64,000 nucleotides of DNA from Hygrocybe punicea (GCA_963556145.1 OY744463.1:6944001-7008000), one strand, 5' to 3'; counted from the stretch's first letter, positions 22,855-35,228 are shown. Numbers and translations are program-made. Notes: generated by a model not told the origin, from the letters alone.

Positions 22855-23946
22855 TAGTGTTGCTGAAGTCCAGTTTGGTCTGGTTTTTGGCCTTTTTGGC
22901 TGAACTGAAAACCAGACCCTCAATTCAGTTCAGCCCTTCTGCTGAACTGGAACCAGGACTGCATGGGACCGTTCCATGCAGTTTGGTCTGCATCTGGGTG
23001 CAGTTTGGACCATGAACCATCCTCCTCCACCCTCAAATTTCCTTGCAAGCCACAGTGCCACGTCAATTGACATGGGCCTGGGGTTGCGAGGAGTTGGGAG
23101 GGGTGGGGAGGAAGGGGGGACCTTCATTCCGCCGTGTCGCCGCTGTTGCTGCAGCTGCAGTGGCCGCCGCTGCCATTGGTACTGTGTCGCTGCCAGCGCT
23201 GTTGTTGCTGCTGCTGTCATTGCTGCTGCTGCTGTCGCTGCTGCTGTCGATGCTGCTGCTGCTGCTGCTGCCATTGCTGCTGTGGTTGTTGCCGCTGCCA
23301 TTTTCGTTGCAGCCATGGCTGCTGCCACTGCTGCTGGGGTTGCCGTGGGGCTGCTGCCATGTCCACGCTCACAGGCATTGTAGAGCTGTGGGGGGTAAGT
23401 ATAGATAAACAATGAAATATAATACAGACGACATATCTTAGCACCACTCCCTGCTGCATCCTTTTGTCGCTACCATCCGTGGTTCCCATCGTGGGTGTTG
23501 GCATGGGCATGGTGTTTGCGTGGGTGTGGTTTTGGCATGAGCGCAGGCAGGTGTGGGTGTGGGCATGGGCCGTGTGGGGCTTATTTGTGTAAGAAAATGT
23601 CAGTAAAGTAAGAAATAAACTAATACTTACCTGTGTTGCTGTTGTTGTTCGTTGCTGTTGTTGTTGAGTTGAATTCACATGTATGTGTAAGGTCACATGA
23701 CCCAAGTTCACATGGCTTCATACAAAAAATGAGTATCTAAATGAGTAACTACATAGGTATATAGACATTACGGTTCATGGTTTGAACCATGTTTGAAACC
23801 GGTTTGAAAGTCTGTGCCTCGCCAGAACTGCAAACTGAACCCACAGTCCAGTTCAGCTCTTGGCTAAACTTTAGACTGAACTTAGGGTTCAGTTCAGGGT
23901 TTGAACCGGGTTTGGATTGGTTCCAAACTGGACTATGGCAACACTA
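22855..23946. mobile_element. hAT-like element H4 (1092 bp) with spliced trinucleotide-rich gene-like interior
   Basis: Starts TAGTGTTGCTGAAG and ends ATGGCAACACTA, TSD ACACAGAC (22847-22854 and 23947-23954). On the minus strand, from the right end: TCATGTGACC (23691-23700), an exon-like segment, an intron 23580-23630 (GTAAGT donor, TTACTGACATT), and then CAG-type repeats (about 23130-23370). A dyad sits at 23041-23091: CCTTGCAAG, TCAATTGA (23063-23070), GTTGCGAGG, 186 bases from the left end. The same order occurs in H1 and H7. Confidence 0.85.
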
Positions 23947-23954
23947 ACACAGAC

Positions 23955-25007
23955 ATGGACCTTGCCCTCACCCTTGCCCTTACCAATGTCAACACAAAGC
24001 AACAAGATGCACCATTGGTGGGCCAATGGCCAGGTGCAGGCTCATGACCCCCCATCCAACCTCACAAACAAGCACAGCCACATCAATTGACATTGGCGTT
24101 GCATTTGTGAGGTCACAGGGGATGTGGCCAACAGCCCTGTCTCACCTCACAAGCACACATGGCTGTGGCACACACATCGACACAAACTGGCAATATGCAC
24201 CATTGGTGCCAACAGGGAGTCAGCGGAGGGCTGTGGTGAAGGATTGGGCAGGGCAGGGTGAGGTGCCTCACCCTCTATTATACATACTTTGTCCCTTAGT
24301 TTTATTATCTGAATACAGAGGATTGCAAGCCCCATTAACTGCAGTTACTGCAGCCAAAACATATACAATTTCCCTATCTACAAGGTGAACTGGAAAGTCC
24401 AGTTGTAACCAGTTGCAGCTGGTTGCAACTTGGTTGCATAAGGGTGGGCCAAATTGGGCAACCGCAACCAGCAGCTTCCCACATTGGGCACAACTGCAAC
24501 CAGTGGTCCGGTCTTTTGTTGGTTCAGTCCAGTTGGGTCCTGGTTTTTTTCTGGTCCTATGGATGGGACCTTGAAACACTAAGTAAAACCTTTGGCTTAC
24601 TCCATTGCATTACAATATTTAAGTTTGTACATATTATAACAAAATATTAGGGAAGCTAGTGTAACACAACTCTTATCAATCTGAATCTGTCATTGATAAT
24701 GCTAACATTTCAAGTCAGTGTATAATTGGACCAAAACTAAGACTCTTGTGATCTGATTCTCAATAGAAATTAGGCTAGCACATAAGATATTAGGTTCAGG
24801 TTCAAACCAGGTCTACACGACCCCTTTCTTGACTGAACCTTGCATTGAACCTTAGGTTCAGTTCAGGCATGACCCTGAACCTGAACTGAACTTAGGTTCA
24901 GGTTTGAATCCAGGTTCAGAACCGAACCATACCATCACCACTCAGCATGATGTTGTCACCAGTGTGCATTGTGGTGGTGTCACCAGTGGCATCCTGCATG
25001 TTGCCAT
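23955..25007. repeat. Decayed hAT-like material with dyad and 3' hairpin
   Basis: A full dyad lies at 24060-24112: CCTCACAAA, TCAATTGA (24083-24090), TTTGTGAGG, with perfectly complementary arms. A hairpin GGGTGAGG-TG-CCTCACCC follows at about 24258-24275, homologous in place to those of the H5-type elements. CAGTT-rich subterminal repeats end in GAAACACTA near 24580, and GGTTCAG repeats occupy about 24790-24930. No gene. Confidence 0.5.
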
Positions 25008-25150
25008 TGTAGTAGTGGTGCCTGTCCTATCACGTGACCTGAGTCCCACAGTTCCCTTATCTAGGAGTTGCCTGTAGTAGACAGATCCTATCCTATCCCA
25101 TTCCATCCCATTCCTTGTCTGATTCCATGAGCACCCTCGGACCCACTCCA
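25008..25150 (+). mobile_element. Solo LTR, family B (143 bp)
   Basis: Starts TGTAGTAGTGGTGCC and ends GGACCCACTCCA, homologous to 10461-10611 with TCACGTGA at the same place (25030-25037). The flanks CCAT and CCGT match in three of four bases, fitting an old 4-bp TSD. Confidence 0.78.
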
Positions 25151-26050
25151 CCGTTAACTGTGTCAATGTGTCATGTCCAAAATAAACACTAGTACATTGT
25201 CTCATGGGAGACCAACGTCAGCACCAGGTTCCATATTGTCGGAATCCACACCCTGAGCCAAATGACCATCACTAGTAGGAATTTCCATATCATGGCTCTC
25301 TTCCAACTGAATCCTGGTCATTGTGTTGTTTCCATAAGCACCATCCTCATCTGAAACTAGAACACCCATGCTAGCCATTGTGCCTGATGCGTAGATCACA
25401 TTGAAAGTTAAGCAAAGTGCTAATCATTACTCACCTACCCCAGGATGGAAGCCCTCAATTACATCCTGTGGTTCAACACCAGTATTTTGCAGAGACAGCA
25501 ATGGCTATTTTCTTTGGTAAGTAATAAACTACAAAGAAATTGGTAGACCCTTACCTGAGACCACCCCCAACAGAATCACAGAGGCTTGTGAAGCATCCTC
25601 ATTCCCTGTTTACAACCATCAACAATGGCATCCTGTGTGGCTGAGTCCAAACAAAGTTGGTCACCAAATCACTTTGCAGGGTCTACCAACATTTTTTGCA
25701 TTACAGCCTTTTTTTGATCTGACCAGGAGGACATTCAGAAGTCAACATATGGATGTTTGTCATCTCTTAGATTGTTTGTACATGTATAGGTTCTTAAACT
25801 CTTTTAGGTCCTAATGCAGCTCCACCTACCAAATGACTGCCAGTGCAACCACAACTGGTGTTCTGGTCTTATAGCAGTTAGGACCAGTCAGGTCCCAGTT
25901 TTTTTCCAGTCATATGGACTGGACCTGGAAACACTAGCAGCTGCAGCACACTGGTCAGCACAAGGGAGATAACTGATGGTTCAGTCAGTGCAGCTTCATC
26001 AGCAAATCGGCAAAATGTTCTCAGCAACTTTTCAGGTCTGGTTGGTCTGG
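25151..26050. other. No gene seen
   Basis: Moderately AT-rich sequence without recognisable domain or element ends, apart from a terminal fragment GGAAACACTAG near 25925 that follows CCAGT-type subterminal repeats. Confidence 0.35.
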
Positions 26051-27169
26051 CTCAGACCCTGCGGGTTTTGTACCCCTGACCCGTCGGGTTCAGGTTCGGG
26101 TAGCCAAATCCGAACCCACAAGAAACCCGTGACCCATGGTCAACCTGCGGGTAGCCGTGACTGAAATGTGACTTCCTGTCACAACCACCCAACACAGTAA
26201 CAGAGCAGAGCGGTTCGCGATTATGAACCGTTCTGCTCAAGGTAAGTCTCTTTTTTCATTGAAAATTTATGCATTTACTAATTAAAACTGTTTTAGTGCA
26301 ATGTTGTGGTGCTAGGCTACAGCCAGTCAACACCAACACCACCATCCAACACCATCCACGCCACCAACCTTGATCGGAAACAGCACTACCAATGGCACTA
26401 CCAATGGCAACAGCAACGGCAACAGCAGTACGAACACCAACGGCAGCACCAACACCAACACCAACACCATCCAATGCGCAAATGCAAACACCATCCAAAC
26501 AACACCACCACCCAACACCATCCACCAAGGTTACCACCACCAATGCGAACGGCAGCGGCAATGGCAACACCAGCAGCAACAGCCATGCAACAGGAGGGGA
26601 CAGGGACATCAGCCGCAACACCCCATCTCCCCGCGTTCAGGCGCCAGCTGCCAGCACCCACGCCCAATGACGTGGATGAGCAACAAACGGCAGCACACAG
26701 GAGGATGACGGGGATGGTGGGGTGGAGCCATGACAGCAGAATGAGGAGGGTCGGTGAACGCGAAGGATGGGCAGGGCAGGGCAAAGTACCCTGCCCTCTG
26801 TTTATTTTATTTTAATAAAATGTATTTATTATTGTAATACATGGGTCGTCGGGTTACCCGTGACCCGTTGCAGCAGGTGCTGCTAGCCCTAGGACCCTGA
26901 GGACCCTTAGATAGTCTTTCTCTTTCCTGTTAGTAGCTTAGTCATCATCTTAGGGTTTTCCCTTGCTTTCCCCTCCCTGCTGCGACTCCTTCTGAATCTT
27001 CCCTCAAGAGGTTTGGAGATTCCCTCTCCACCGTCTCATACCCGTCCAACCCGCCAGCTATCCAAACGGACCCGCCGCCTGACCCGTACCTGTGACCTGG
27101 GTATGGGTATTTGTCCAATCGGGTACGGGTCCATGGGAAATACCTGGGGGTTACCCGTGCGGATGCCTA
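26051..27169 (+). mobile_element. H5-type element, left end missing, split by a solo LTR
   Basis: Homologous to H5 (30414-31365) over most of its length and ends with the same TIR (CCCGTGCGGATGCCTA). Its left TIR is lost. It keeps the intron 26242-26296 (GTAAGT donor, TTACTAATT branch site, TTTTAG acceptor) and the frame across it (VLLK then CN..VVLGY). The conserved tail FRRQLPAPTPNDVDE is readable, followed by hairpin GGGCAGGG..CCCTGCCC (about 26772-26799). A family C solo LTR interrupts it at 26869. Confidence 0.7.
26869..27030 (+). mobile_element. Solo LTR, family C (162 bp)
   Basis: Starts TGCAGCAGGTGCTGC and ends CCCTCTCCA, TSD CCGT (26865-26868 and 27031-27034). Removing it restores the alignment with the H5 element on both sides. 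Homologous to the LTR at 1778-1937. Confidence 0.85.
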
Positions 27170-30100
27170 ATGGTGGTAGACTAGTGCTACCAAAGTTCAG
27201 TTCAGTCCAGTTCAGACCCATTTTGGCTGAACCCTGAACTGAACCCAGAGTTCAGTTCAGGATTTTATGTGAACTGAACCTAAACTGCCCTAAACCATTT
27301 GGATTTTTTTTTCAGGGCCTGAACCAGGTTCATGAATGGTTTGGACCCTCAATTTTAGTATTATCATGCATTTTACAAAAGAAATTCACAATATATTATT
27401 GTACCTATCTGATCTATTTAGGAAACTCATTACTTATGGTAAATATTGAAATTTGTCTGTATCCGTGGGTATTGCCTTGCGCTGGTGGGGCACCCACCCC
27501 CCTGTAACCTTGCAAACATAGCCCCAATGTCAATTGACACCGGACTGCGTGGTCGTGAGGTGTTCACTGGGGGTACCTGGTCCCTGCCGCTGGTGGTGAC
27601 CCCATGGCTTCACCATTCATTTTTTTGTGTAGTTAGTACTAGAGAATAAAATGAGCTTACCTAGTGCAGTGGGAGGATACATGGCTCCTGCTGCTCCCCT
27701 CACCTCCAATGTGATCCGTTGTCCTCGTTGTTGCCATTGCCATTGCCATTGCTGTAGATGATGGTATGCGCATTGGCATGGTTGGGGCATTTGCGGTGCT
27801 GTCGATGCTGTTGCTGCCAGTGCTACTGCTGCCGCTGGTGACACTTTTGCTGCTGGTGCTGCTGGTCTGCTGCTCCCCTCACCTCCGTCATGATCCATCG
27901 TCCTCGTTCTTATTGTTGCCATCACTGTTGCTGTGGATGATGGCATGGGAATTGGCATGGGGATGGGTGTTGGCATTGTCATTGGCTGGCATGTAATGTC
28001 CTGTTCATTGTGTTTATTAATGAGTAAAAACTTACGATTGGCAGTGGGGATGGGTGCACCATTCCCCGCTGCTTTCTTTGTCTCATTTTCAGGTGGTTTG
28101 TTGGTAACAACACACTGCTTTGGCTGCTGGGCAGTTGTTGGAGGTCTTTACACTTTACCACACCTTCCCCTGGAGTCCCTGGGGACTCCCCAGGGGAAAG
28201 GGGGACTTGGTCACCAGCCAAGTCACACCAAAACAGAAGATTCCCTCCCCCCTGGGGAATTCCCCCTTCAGTCGCCAGGGACTCCCCATGGAGTCCCATT
28301 CCCCATGGATTCCAAGGGGACTCCCCAGGGACTCATTCCCCCAGGAGTCCCCAGAGAATCCCAAGGGAATGGTCCACTTTTTTTGTTAATTATCTATTAC
28401 AATTATTTATGAAAGGGTTTTATGTAATTAACTAATATTTATTATGTAATATAGTGGGGGGATGCCCCAAAGTAGATAGTTAAAAATATGTGGTTTATAT
28501 ACATTCATTTGGTGCATGGACCAGTTTGGACACAAATGCGTCAACAAACACATCACATGATCATCAACAAACACATGAATGTGCAAACATGCCCAACCAA
28601 CACCCCAATGCCAAATGCCCACACGCTTAACGCCCGCCAACCGAAGCATGCCCATGCTCACACCCACGTCCACACTAGAACGGGAATGCAACAGGACCGA
28701 GACTGGGGGAACAGGAACAGGAACAGGAATGGGAACAGCAGCAACAGCAACAGCAAATTCAAGACCCGGACAAACACAGGTGGCCATGGAGGGGGTGGTG
28801 ATGTGCCCACCCCCACATCAGTATGTTTTTAATTTTTCAATGGTATATTCTGTTATGGACTATTACCTATGATGTCCATGTCCATGCCCACGAGAATGGG
28901 AACAGGAACAGGAATGACAATGGCAATGGCAATGGCAACGGTAACGGCAACAACAGAAACAGCAACTTCACGACCCAGCCGAACAGAGGTGGCTAGGGAG
29001 GGGGTGGTGATATGCCCACCCAGCATCAGTATGTTTTTTTATTGAGGTTTTTGTTTTTATATTGTGTTACTGACCCACACCCACACCCACACCCATGCCC
29101 TCAACATCCACAATGAAGAGGATGTGGCCGAAAGCGGTGTAGACAGCGAGGAAAATCCAATGGCCAGCAATGGCCCCCAGACAACCACAATCCAACCAAA
29201 TGGGGAGGAGATGGGAACAACAGGAAAGGTAGTAAAATGGATGCAGAAGAATGGTGGCACACCCACCCCCACTGCCCAGGTATGGATTTTTGTTTTGTTT
29301 TCATTCTTTTCTTTTAATCTTGTACCACAGTCCATGTCAACGCCAACACCAAATGAGGACCCCCTGCCTCCAAATGCCCTGCACCCAGGGAGGAGGCTGG
29401 ACCCCAACAGCAATGCCCAGCACAACAGCAGCAGCTGCAATGCGGCTGCAATGGCTGCAATGGCAATGGCGGCAGCAGCAATGGTGGCAACAGCAACAGT
29501 GACAACAGCAGCCACAACAGCCAGCAGCAGCTACTGGTGGCAACAACAGCAATGAATGGCGACAGGCCCAAGCCACCTCCACTGAGTTTTTTTTTAATTC
29601 ATTGATATTTTCACTAACGACGTTCTAGCTACGCCCATGGCTGTACCTGCCCCACACTGGGGACAACAAGGATGGGCTATGAGAACAAGGAGTGGGACAA
29701 TGAGCGGGATGAGAACCATGAGAACAAGAAGGACAACAGACGATGATGATGACACAGCCCCTTCCCTTGAAAACATGGCCACTCATCTACCCCCTCTCCT
29801 TCCCCCTTCCCCCCTTCTTCCCTGCCTCTTTCCCTACCTCACTCCTTCCTCCTCCATATAGTAATTAATGAATTAGGAAGTAATATAATTTAAAATTTTG
29901 AGTTATTGTAATGATTTTTAAATATCAAACAATTTATAAAAATTCAGACAAATTCCTGTCAGATTCCAAGTAAGAGCCTAATAATTATACCATAAATTCA
30001 GAAATAATTCAGATCACATTCTGCTCAGATCCTGGGTAGAAAGCTAATACAGTGTGCAACATAAGATTTGAGCATTGTACAAATACATTACTAATACATT

Positions 30101-30413
30101 ACAAATTTTGAATTTGAGAGTCTACAAAGTATTTAACCTGATGGAGTACCAAGATTACCATATGGAGTACCAGCATTACTCCATATGGTTAAAGGATTTG
30201 AAGATTCCCAAATTCAAAAATTGTAATGTGTTAACAATGTATGTGTATGATGCTTTTGGAAGATATAGGATTTTATGACGATTCCAATCTATGGAAGGCA
30301 AATGCATAGGAAACAGTGCTGTGTATGTGGAGGTTTGTAAACCACTCTGACATTTCCCACAACCTCAGCAACTTCCAGCATCCAAGCTTCACACCACTCA
30401 TCCCCAATCCAAT
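27170..30413. repeat. Mosaic of decayed hAT-like elements; no host gene
   Basis: A left TIR (TAGTGCTACCAAAG with AGTTCAG repeats) at 27183 has no partner. A dyad is at 27508-27560 (CCTTGCAAA, TCAATTGA at 27530-27537, GTCGTGAGG). GGGACTCCCC/CCCAGGG inverted repeats fill 28165-28376. CAG-, AAC- and ACC-rich blocks lie at 27690-27900, 28690-28770, 28890-28970 and 29350-29545, the last three near GTATG(T/G) donor-like sites (28821, 29030, 29281). From 29860 to 30400 the sequence is AT-rich and featureless. Confidence 0.45.
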
Positions 30414-31365
30414 TAGGCATATGCAGGGGTTTTTCAACCCACATGGGTTTGGACCCCTGGCACCATCAGGTATGGGTACAGGTTGCCAAATCAAGAACAG
30501 TGAGAAACCCGTGGCCCGTGGCCAACCCATGACTAAACTGTGACTTCCTGTCACAACCACCCAAGACAGCAACATGATCAAAGCCATTCACAATCAAACT
30601 GCTCTGCTCAAGGTAAGTCTCTTCTTTCATTGAGAATTCTATCGTTTACTAATTAAAACTGTTTTAGATAAATTTTACTGTGCTAGGCTATGGCACCGCC
30701 ATCCAACACCATCCAATACCAGCACCACTAACACTAACACCATCACCACCAACCCTGATCAGCAATGGCAACTGCAGCACCAATGGCAACCACAGCACCA
30801 ACACCAACCACAGCACCAACACCAATGGCAACTCCAACCACACAAATGCAATCCAAACCACCACCACCCAACACCGTTACCACCACCAACTCAAATGGCA
30901 GTGGCAGCGGTAACACCAGTGGCAATGGCCATGCAACACAACAGGAGCGGGAATTGGAATGGGAACACCAGCCGCAACACCCCCACTTCCCCACATTCAG
31001 ACGCCAGCTGCCAGCACCCACACCCAATGATGTGGATGAATGGCAAACAGCGGCACACAGGAGGATGATGGGGATGGCAGGGTGGAGCCGTGACAGCAGA
31101 ACAAGGAGGGTTGGCGAACGCGAAGGATGGGCAGGGTGGGGCACTTTGCCCTGCCCTCTTTTGATTTTATTTTAATAAAATGTATTAGTAGTATTGTAAT
31201 ACGCAGGTCATTGGGTTACCCACGACCCAGCTCATACCCGCCCAACCTGCCAGCCAGCCAAACACACCCGCCACCTGACCGGTACCCGCAATCTGGGTAT
31301 GGGTATTAGTCCAATCGGGTACAGGTCTGTGGGAAATACCTGGGGGTTACCCGTGCAGATGCCTA
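30414..31365 (+). mobile_element. hAT-like element H5 (952 bp), TAGGCAT type
   Basis: Starts TAGGCATATGCAGGGG and ends CCCGTGCAGATGCCTA, TSD AATCCAAT (30406-30413 and 31366-31373). Interior: an ATG frame reading MIKAIHNQTALLK, an intron 30613-30667 (GTAAGT, TTACTAATT, TTTTAG), then INFTVLGY and Asn/Thr/His-rich repeats. A second frame ends in FRRQLPAPTPNDVDE..QTAAHRRM. A hairpin GGGCAGGG..CCCTGCCC (about 31129-31160) precedes a T-rich tail. Non-autonomous; what the spliced product would do is unknown. Confidence 0.85.
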
Positions 31366-31373
31366 AATCCAAT

Positions 31374-32137
31374 AGAAAACAGATAGCAATTTTATAGACC
31401 ATATCTTTGTGAGGTCAGAACAAAGAACAACATGACATCATCTAGACTTACCAAAGTATCTCAAAGTTGGATTGTCTATGAGTGGATCCACATTGTTGAA
31501 GTGCTTATGGGAATGTATAGTTTTCATGTATCAGCTTTGACAGACTCTAAGTTTTGGCAAAATAGTTTACAGGAAAAATCAAAAATCAAATTCCTGCAAT
31601 ATTTCTTGTTGATAGATCTGACATACATTTGTTCAAGAATCTTTGTATTCAATTGTTACTGCTTCCAATAAAAGTCTGGTACTGCTAGATAATCTGTTAC
31701 TGAATAAGCATTTGAAATATTGGAAGAAAATGGAGTCATGACCCAAGGACATCAGTACAACTGTTGTCATTACCCAAGTGCAGCTGATATTATTACTAGT
31801 TGTCATCTACCTGCTTTGGTTAGACAGAATCAGAATCAAACAGTACCAACACTTGTTTGTGAGGATGTTTATTTGGCTGTTCAAGATGCAACCCACGTTC
31901 AACAATGTGCCCATCAACCATCAATATAGTGTTACATGATTGACTATAAGAGAGCCTTAAATACTCAAATAAGTTCTGATATTCATAACTAAATGACTTG
32001 GAGTTTTGGTTTGTGAACAGTAAGCTGTGTTTTAGCCCTTGTGAAAATTTGAATAGAATTGCTGAATCTGAAAGTATTTGAGCATATGTTTCTATTCAGT
32101 TTGCATCAATCATAATTTCTTTGTGGCTTTATTAATT
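31374..32137. other. AT-rich sequence, no gene recognised
   Basis: Short frames at 31432-31671 and 31720-31929 have ordinary amino-acid composition but no domain I recognise and no neighbours that support them. They may be remnants. Confidence 0.3.
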
Positions 32138-32470
32138 TTACAGCTGTTTGCATGTATCTTGACAGTTTTGGGAAATTTTTGAATTGATTGAACAATATGG
32201 ACTTAAACAAAATTACTGTACTCAATCTTGTATCTCATGAAATACTGCATGGATTGAGATGGTTGTAGAGGGAAAGTTGTACTATTTTCTAATGGCTATC
32301 AGCTCCTGTAATTACATTTGAACAATATTGAGTGTATGATGAGTTGTGGATGAAGTAAGAGGTGATCCAGTGTTTTTTAACACCCAGTACAGTAATTTTG
32401 TTTAAGTCCATATTGTTCAATCAATTCAAAAATTTCCCAAAACTGTCAAGATACATGCAAACAGCTGTAA
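32138..32470. repeat. Foldback repeat F4 (333 bp) with perfect 85-bp arms
   Basis: Begins TTACAGCTGTTTGCATG and ends CATGCAAACAGCTGTAA. The first and last 85 bases are exact reverse complements; the 163-base loop resembles one arm of F2 and F3. The loop kept only one arm, which suggests an internal deletion derivative. Confidence 0.8.
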
Positions 32471-32855
32471 TTTACAATGGCTAAAAATAGCTTCCAAAAA
32501 AAAATAACTTCATAGTGGCATATATATAATATTGATTGAGATATAAGCCAAAATTGAAACTCTCACAATGAATCTTATAACTAACTACTTTCTCAACTTA
32601 CAGCTTGAAGCCTTCTGTTCATCCAGACTCAAACCCTCCACCTCCCCATTATTGCTCAGCACTCAGTTGAAACTGAACACCTCTTAATCCTCCCCTCTCA
32701 ACTTGCTCCTTTATTCTAACTCCCAGCACAAGTTTTCAAGGAGTCCCTAGGGAATAGGTGTGAAACTATGTAAATAGAGATTAGGATTCAAGCATATGGT
32801 AAATTGTTATTTAATAAAGTTATTATTCATCAAGACAATGAAAAAAAGCTGTATT

Positions 32856-33070
32856 ATGCAGCAGACTGACTTTATTGTGCTTACCACTCCTGAAGGAGTT
32901 ATCATTGAGGGATCTCTTCCTGATGGCATTCCTTCCAATTCTGAGGAGCTCAAGAAGATTTTAGCTGACAGGACCAGGAAAGTTAAGCTATGTGGGTGCC
33001 TTGCCAGTGCAGTATTACAGCTTCTTCCTGTTCACCTGCGTTTATTTCTCGCAGGACATAGAGAAAGTGA
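32856..33070 (+). pseudogene. Fragment of an unrecognised gene cut by the copia LTR
   Basis: A plus-strand frame reads QQTDFIVLTTPEGVIIEG, then LPDGIPSNSEELKKIL and further ordinary protein-like sequence up to the LTR that starts at 33071. No upstream exon or domain is evident and I do not recognise the family. It may be the flank that the copia element landed in. Confidence 0.25.
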
Positions 33071-33334
33071 TGCCATAGGAAACTTCCAACCTATTAGAAT
33101 ATATAGTTTGCAGTGGTTGTTGACCGCTAAGTTATTTGTGTGGAATGAATTATTATTTGCCTCTCTCTGAGAGGGCTTTTATACTACTGGCTAAATCTAC
33201 TAGAAGTTTCCTGTGGTAAGTAGAATACATGCTGCACTTCAGCATTATTCATCGGATGGGTGTGTTTGAGTTCTGGGGTCACGTGATATGGATTACTAAT
33301 CCTTTCCGCGACTATTCGGCCACTATTCCCAACA
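33071..33334 (-). repeat. Copia 3' LTR (264 bp)
   Basis: On the minus strand it starts TGTTGGGAATAGTGGCC, preceded by the purine tract AAGGGGGAG, and ends near TTCCTATGGCA. It contains TCACGTGA (33279-33286). Its sequence matches 39289-39462 and 43903-43971 in order; relative to it the 5' LTR start has lost seven bases (TGTAGTGGCC). Confidence 0.8.
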
Positions 33335-33361
33335 CTCCCCCTTGGTCGAATACTCTTCGAC

Positions 33362-34198
33362 TCATTCTGGGTCGCAGTAAACATTGTCCATGTATTCTGT
33401 TATGTGTTCCGCTCTTTCCCATTCCTCTCCGGTCAATAGACCAAGTTCAGCTGTGAACTTTGCGTGAAGCGGGCAAGGTAACCCTTTTGTAAATATGTCC
33501 GCTAGATTTTCTTCGGAAGGAATATACGTGACTTTGAGAATACCAGATGCGACGTGATCTCGTAGGAAATGTAGATTGATATCTATGTGCTTTGTCCACA
33601 CGTGGAATTCCGGGTTGTGCGATATAGCAATCACAGCCTGATTATCAGATCGTAAAATCAATGTTTGGTCCAACCGTAGGTCCAATTCCTTCAATAAGTT
33701 TCTATGCCAGATTAACTGCTTCATGGCATGAGTAGCGGCGACATATTCTGCTTTGGCTGTTGACAACGCAATTGTGCTTTGCTTCTTTGAGCTCCAAGCC
33801 ATGGCTCCCCCTGCAATCGTGAACACATATCCGCTAATGGATTTCCGATGCAGGTTGGATCCCCAATCGGCATCGACATAATGAATGGTTTCCATTGTAG
33901 TCCATTGGTCCTTTCCGCCATACGTTAGTTTGTAATCCATTGTTCCCTTTAGATAGCGGAATATTCTTTTGAGTGCTGTCCAGTGTTCCAGACTTGGGTT
34001 CCGTGTGAATTGCGCAACAGTTACAGTTGCATACATGATATCGGGTCTTGTTGTGTGCGCAGCATACAAGAGCTCTCCAACTCGTGTTGCATACTTGATC
34101 GAGGTGCGTTTCCACTCATTCTCGTCGGTTTCGGCTTCGTTTATTTGTAGAACCACATTCTGGTCCATTGGGGTTGATACCGGCTTGGCATCCTTCAT
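33362..34198 (-). pseudogene. Copia RNase H region
   Basis: Frame of 278 codons ending beside the polypurine tract. Shows the copia C-terminal blocks PVSTPMD, GELLYAAHTTRPD, WTALKRIFRYLKGT, YVDADWGS, SISGYVF, STAKAEYVA, LRSDNQAV and NLADIFTKGL. The catalytic acidic residues look intact. It is out of frame with the reverse transcriptase upstream, so the polyprotein is broken. Confidence 0.85.
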
Positions 34199-34267
34199 TC
34201 TGGCCTTCGCGGGGATCTTCCGGATATAGTGGCTTTGTGATAGAGTGACTTTCCGTTGTTGGTGGTC

Positions 34268-35019
34268 TCATTTGATATGGATTCCGAGCAGTAACATTGG
34301 CTTTCCAATGACCATTACCATGTATTTTTCTTTCAACTGGTTGATTACCTGCTGAATCATCGCTCGGTTGTTTGCGTAAGCCGTGAGGTCGTCGACCCAT
34401 ACGAGTACGATGGAAAAGTTTTCACCTTCCTGATAGTAGTACATGCAGTAGTCGGTCTGCAATCTCATATAACAAAATTCCTTCATCGTGTTATCGAAAT
34501 CTGTGTTCCATACGTTTCCGGCTTGCCTGAGGCCATATATAGGGCGTATGAGGCGGAAAACCCGTCCGGTTCCGTCCTCAAATTCCACTGGCTGCTTCAT
34601 GTACAGCTCCTCCTTCACCCATCCATTAAGGTATGCGCCTTTGATATTCATCTGCTGGATATCCCAATCCTTGACTGCGGAATATGCGAGGAACATCCGT
34701 AACGTCTCGAACCGCATCACAGGAGCGAATGTTCCAGTTTCACTGAAATCCACTCTGGGCTTCTGCGAGAACCCCTGGGCTACTAACCGGGCCTTGTGCC
34801 TAGCGATTGCGCCCATCTCATTGCGTTTCTGGTGGAAAACCCACTTGCTTCCGATGGCTTCCCGCCCCTCCGGTAAGTCTACGAGTTTCCAAATGCCCAT
34901 TTCCTGTAGCTGATCAAATTCCTCTTTCATCGCTACCTTCCAGTTCTCCCAATCTACAGCTTCCCTGGCTTCCCTTAAATCCCATGGGTCCTTGTCGGTG
35001 AGACTGCTATCCTGCTGCA
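34268..35019 (-). pseudogene. Copia reverse transcriptase region
   Basis: Blocks WVFHQKRNEMG, ARLVAQGFSQ, FAPVMRFETLR, IYGLRQAGNVW and VLVWVDDLTAYA are diagnostic of copia RT. The first catalytic aspartate, normally in QMDVKGAYLNG, is replaced (QMNIKGAYLNG), and the frame stops after LLGIHIK. The N-terminal side is interrupted by MITE H6. Non-functional. Confidence 0.85.
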
Positions 35020-35220
35020 TAGTGTTGCCTAAACTCAGCTGGTCAGAAAAAGCTGATCCTGGTCCTGATTTTTTGGTGCACAACCAGCTTTCTCACTGAT
35101 TGATATTTGGTAGCTATAGACCATAGCTACCAAATATCAATCAGTGAGAAAGCTGGTTGTGCACCAAAAAATCAGGACCAGGATCAGCTTTTTCTGACCA
35201 GCTGAGTTTAGGCAACACTA
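35020..35220. mobile_element. Palindromic hAT-type MITE H6 (201 bp)
   Basis: Starts TAGTGTTGCC and ends GGCAACACTA, TSD CTGCTGCA (35012-35019 and 35221-35228). The two ~98-base arms are exact reverse complements around ~5 unpaired bases (AGACC). Its perfection contrasts with the decayed copia around it, so it moved recently. Confidence 0.93.
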
Positions 35221-35228
35221 CTGCTGCA

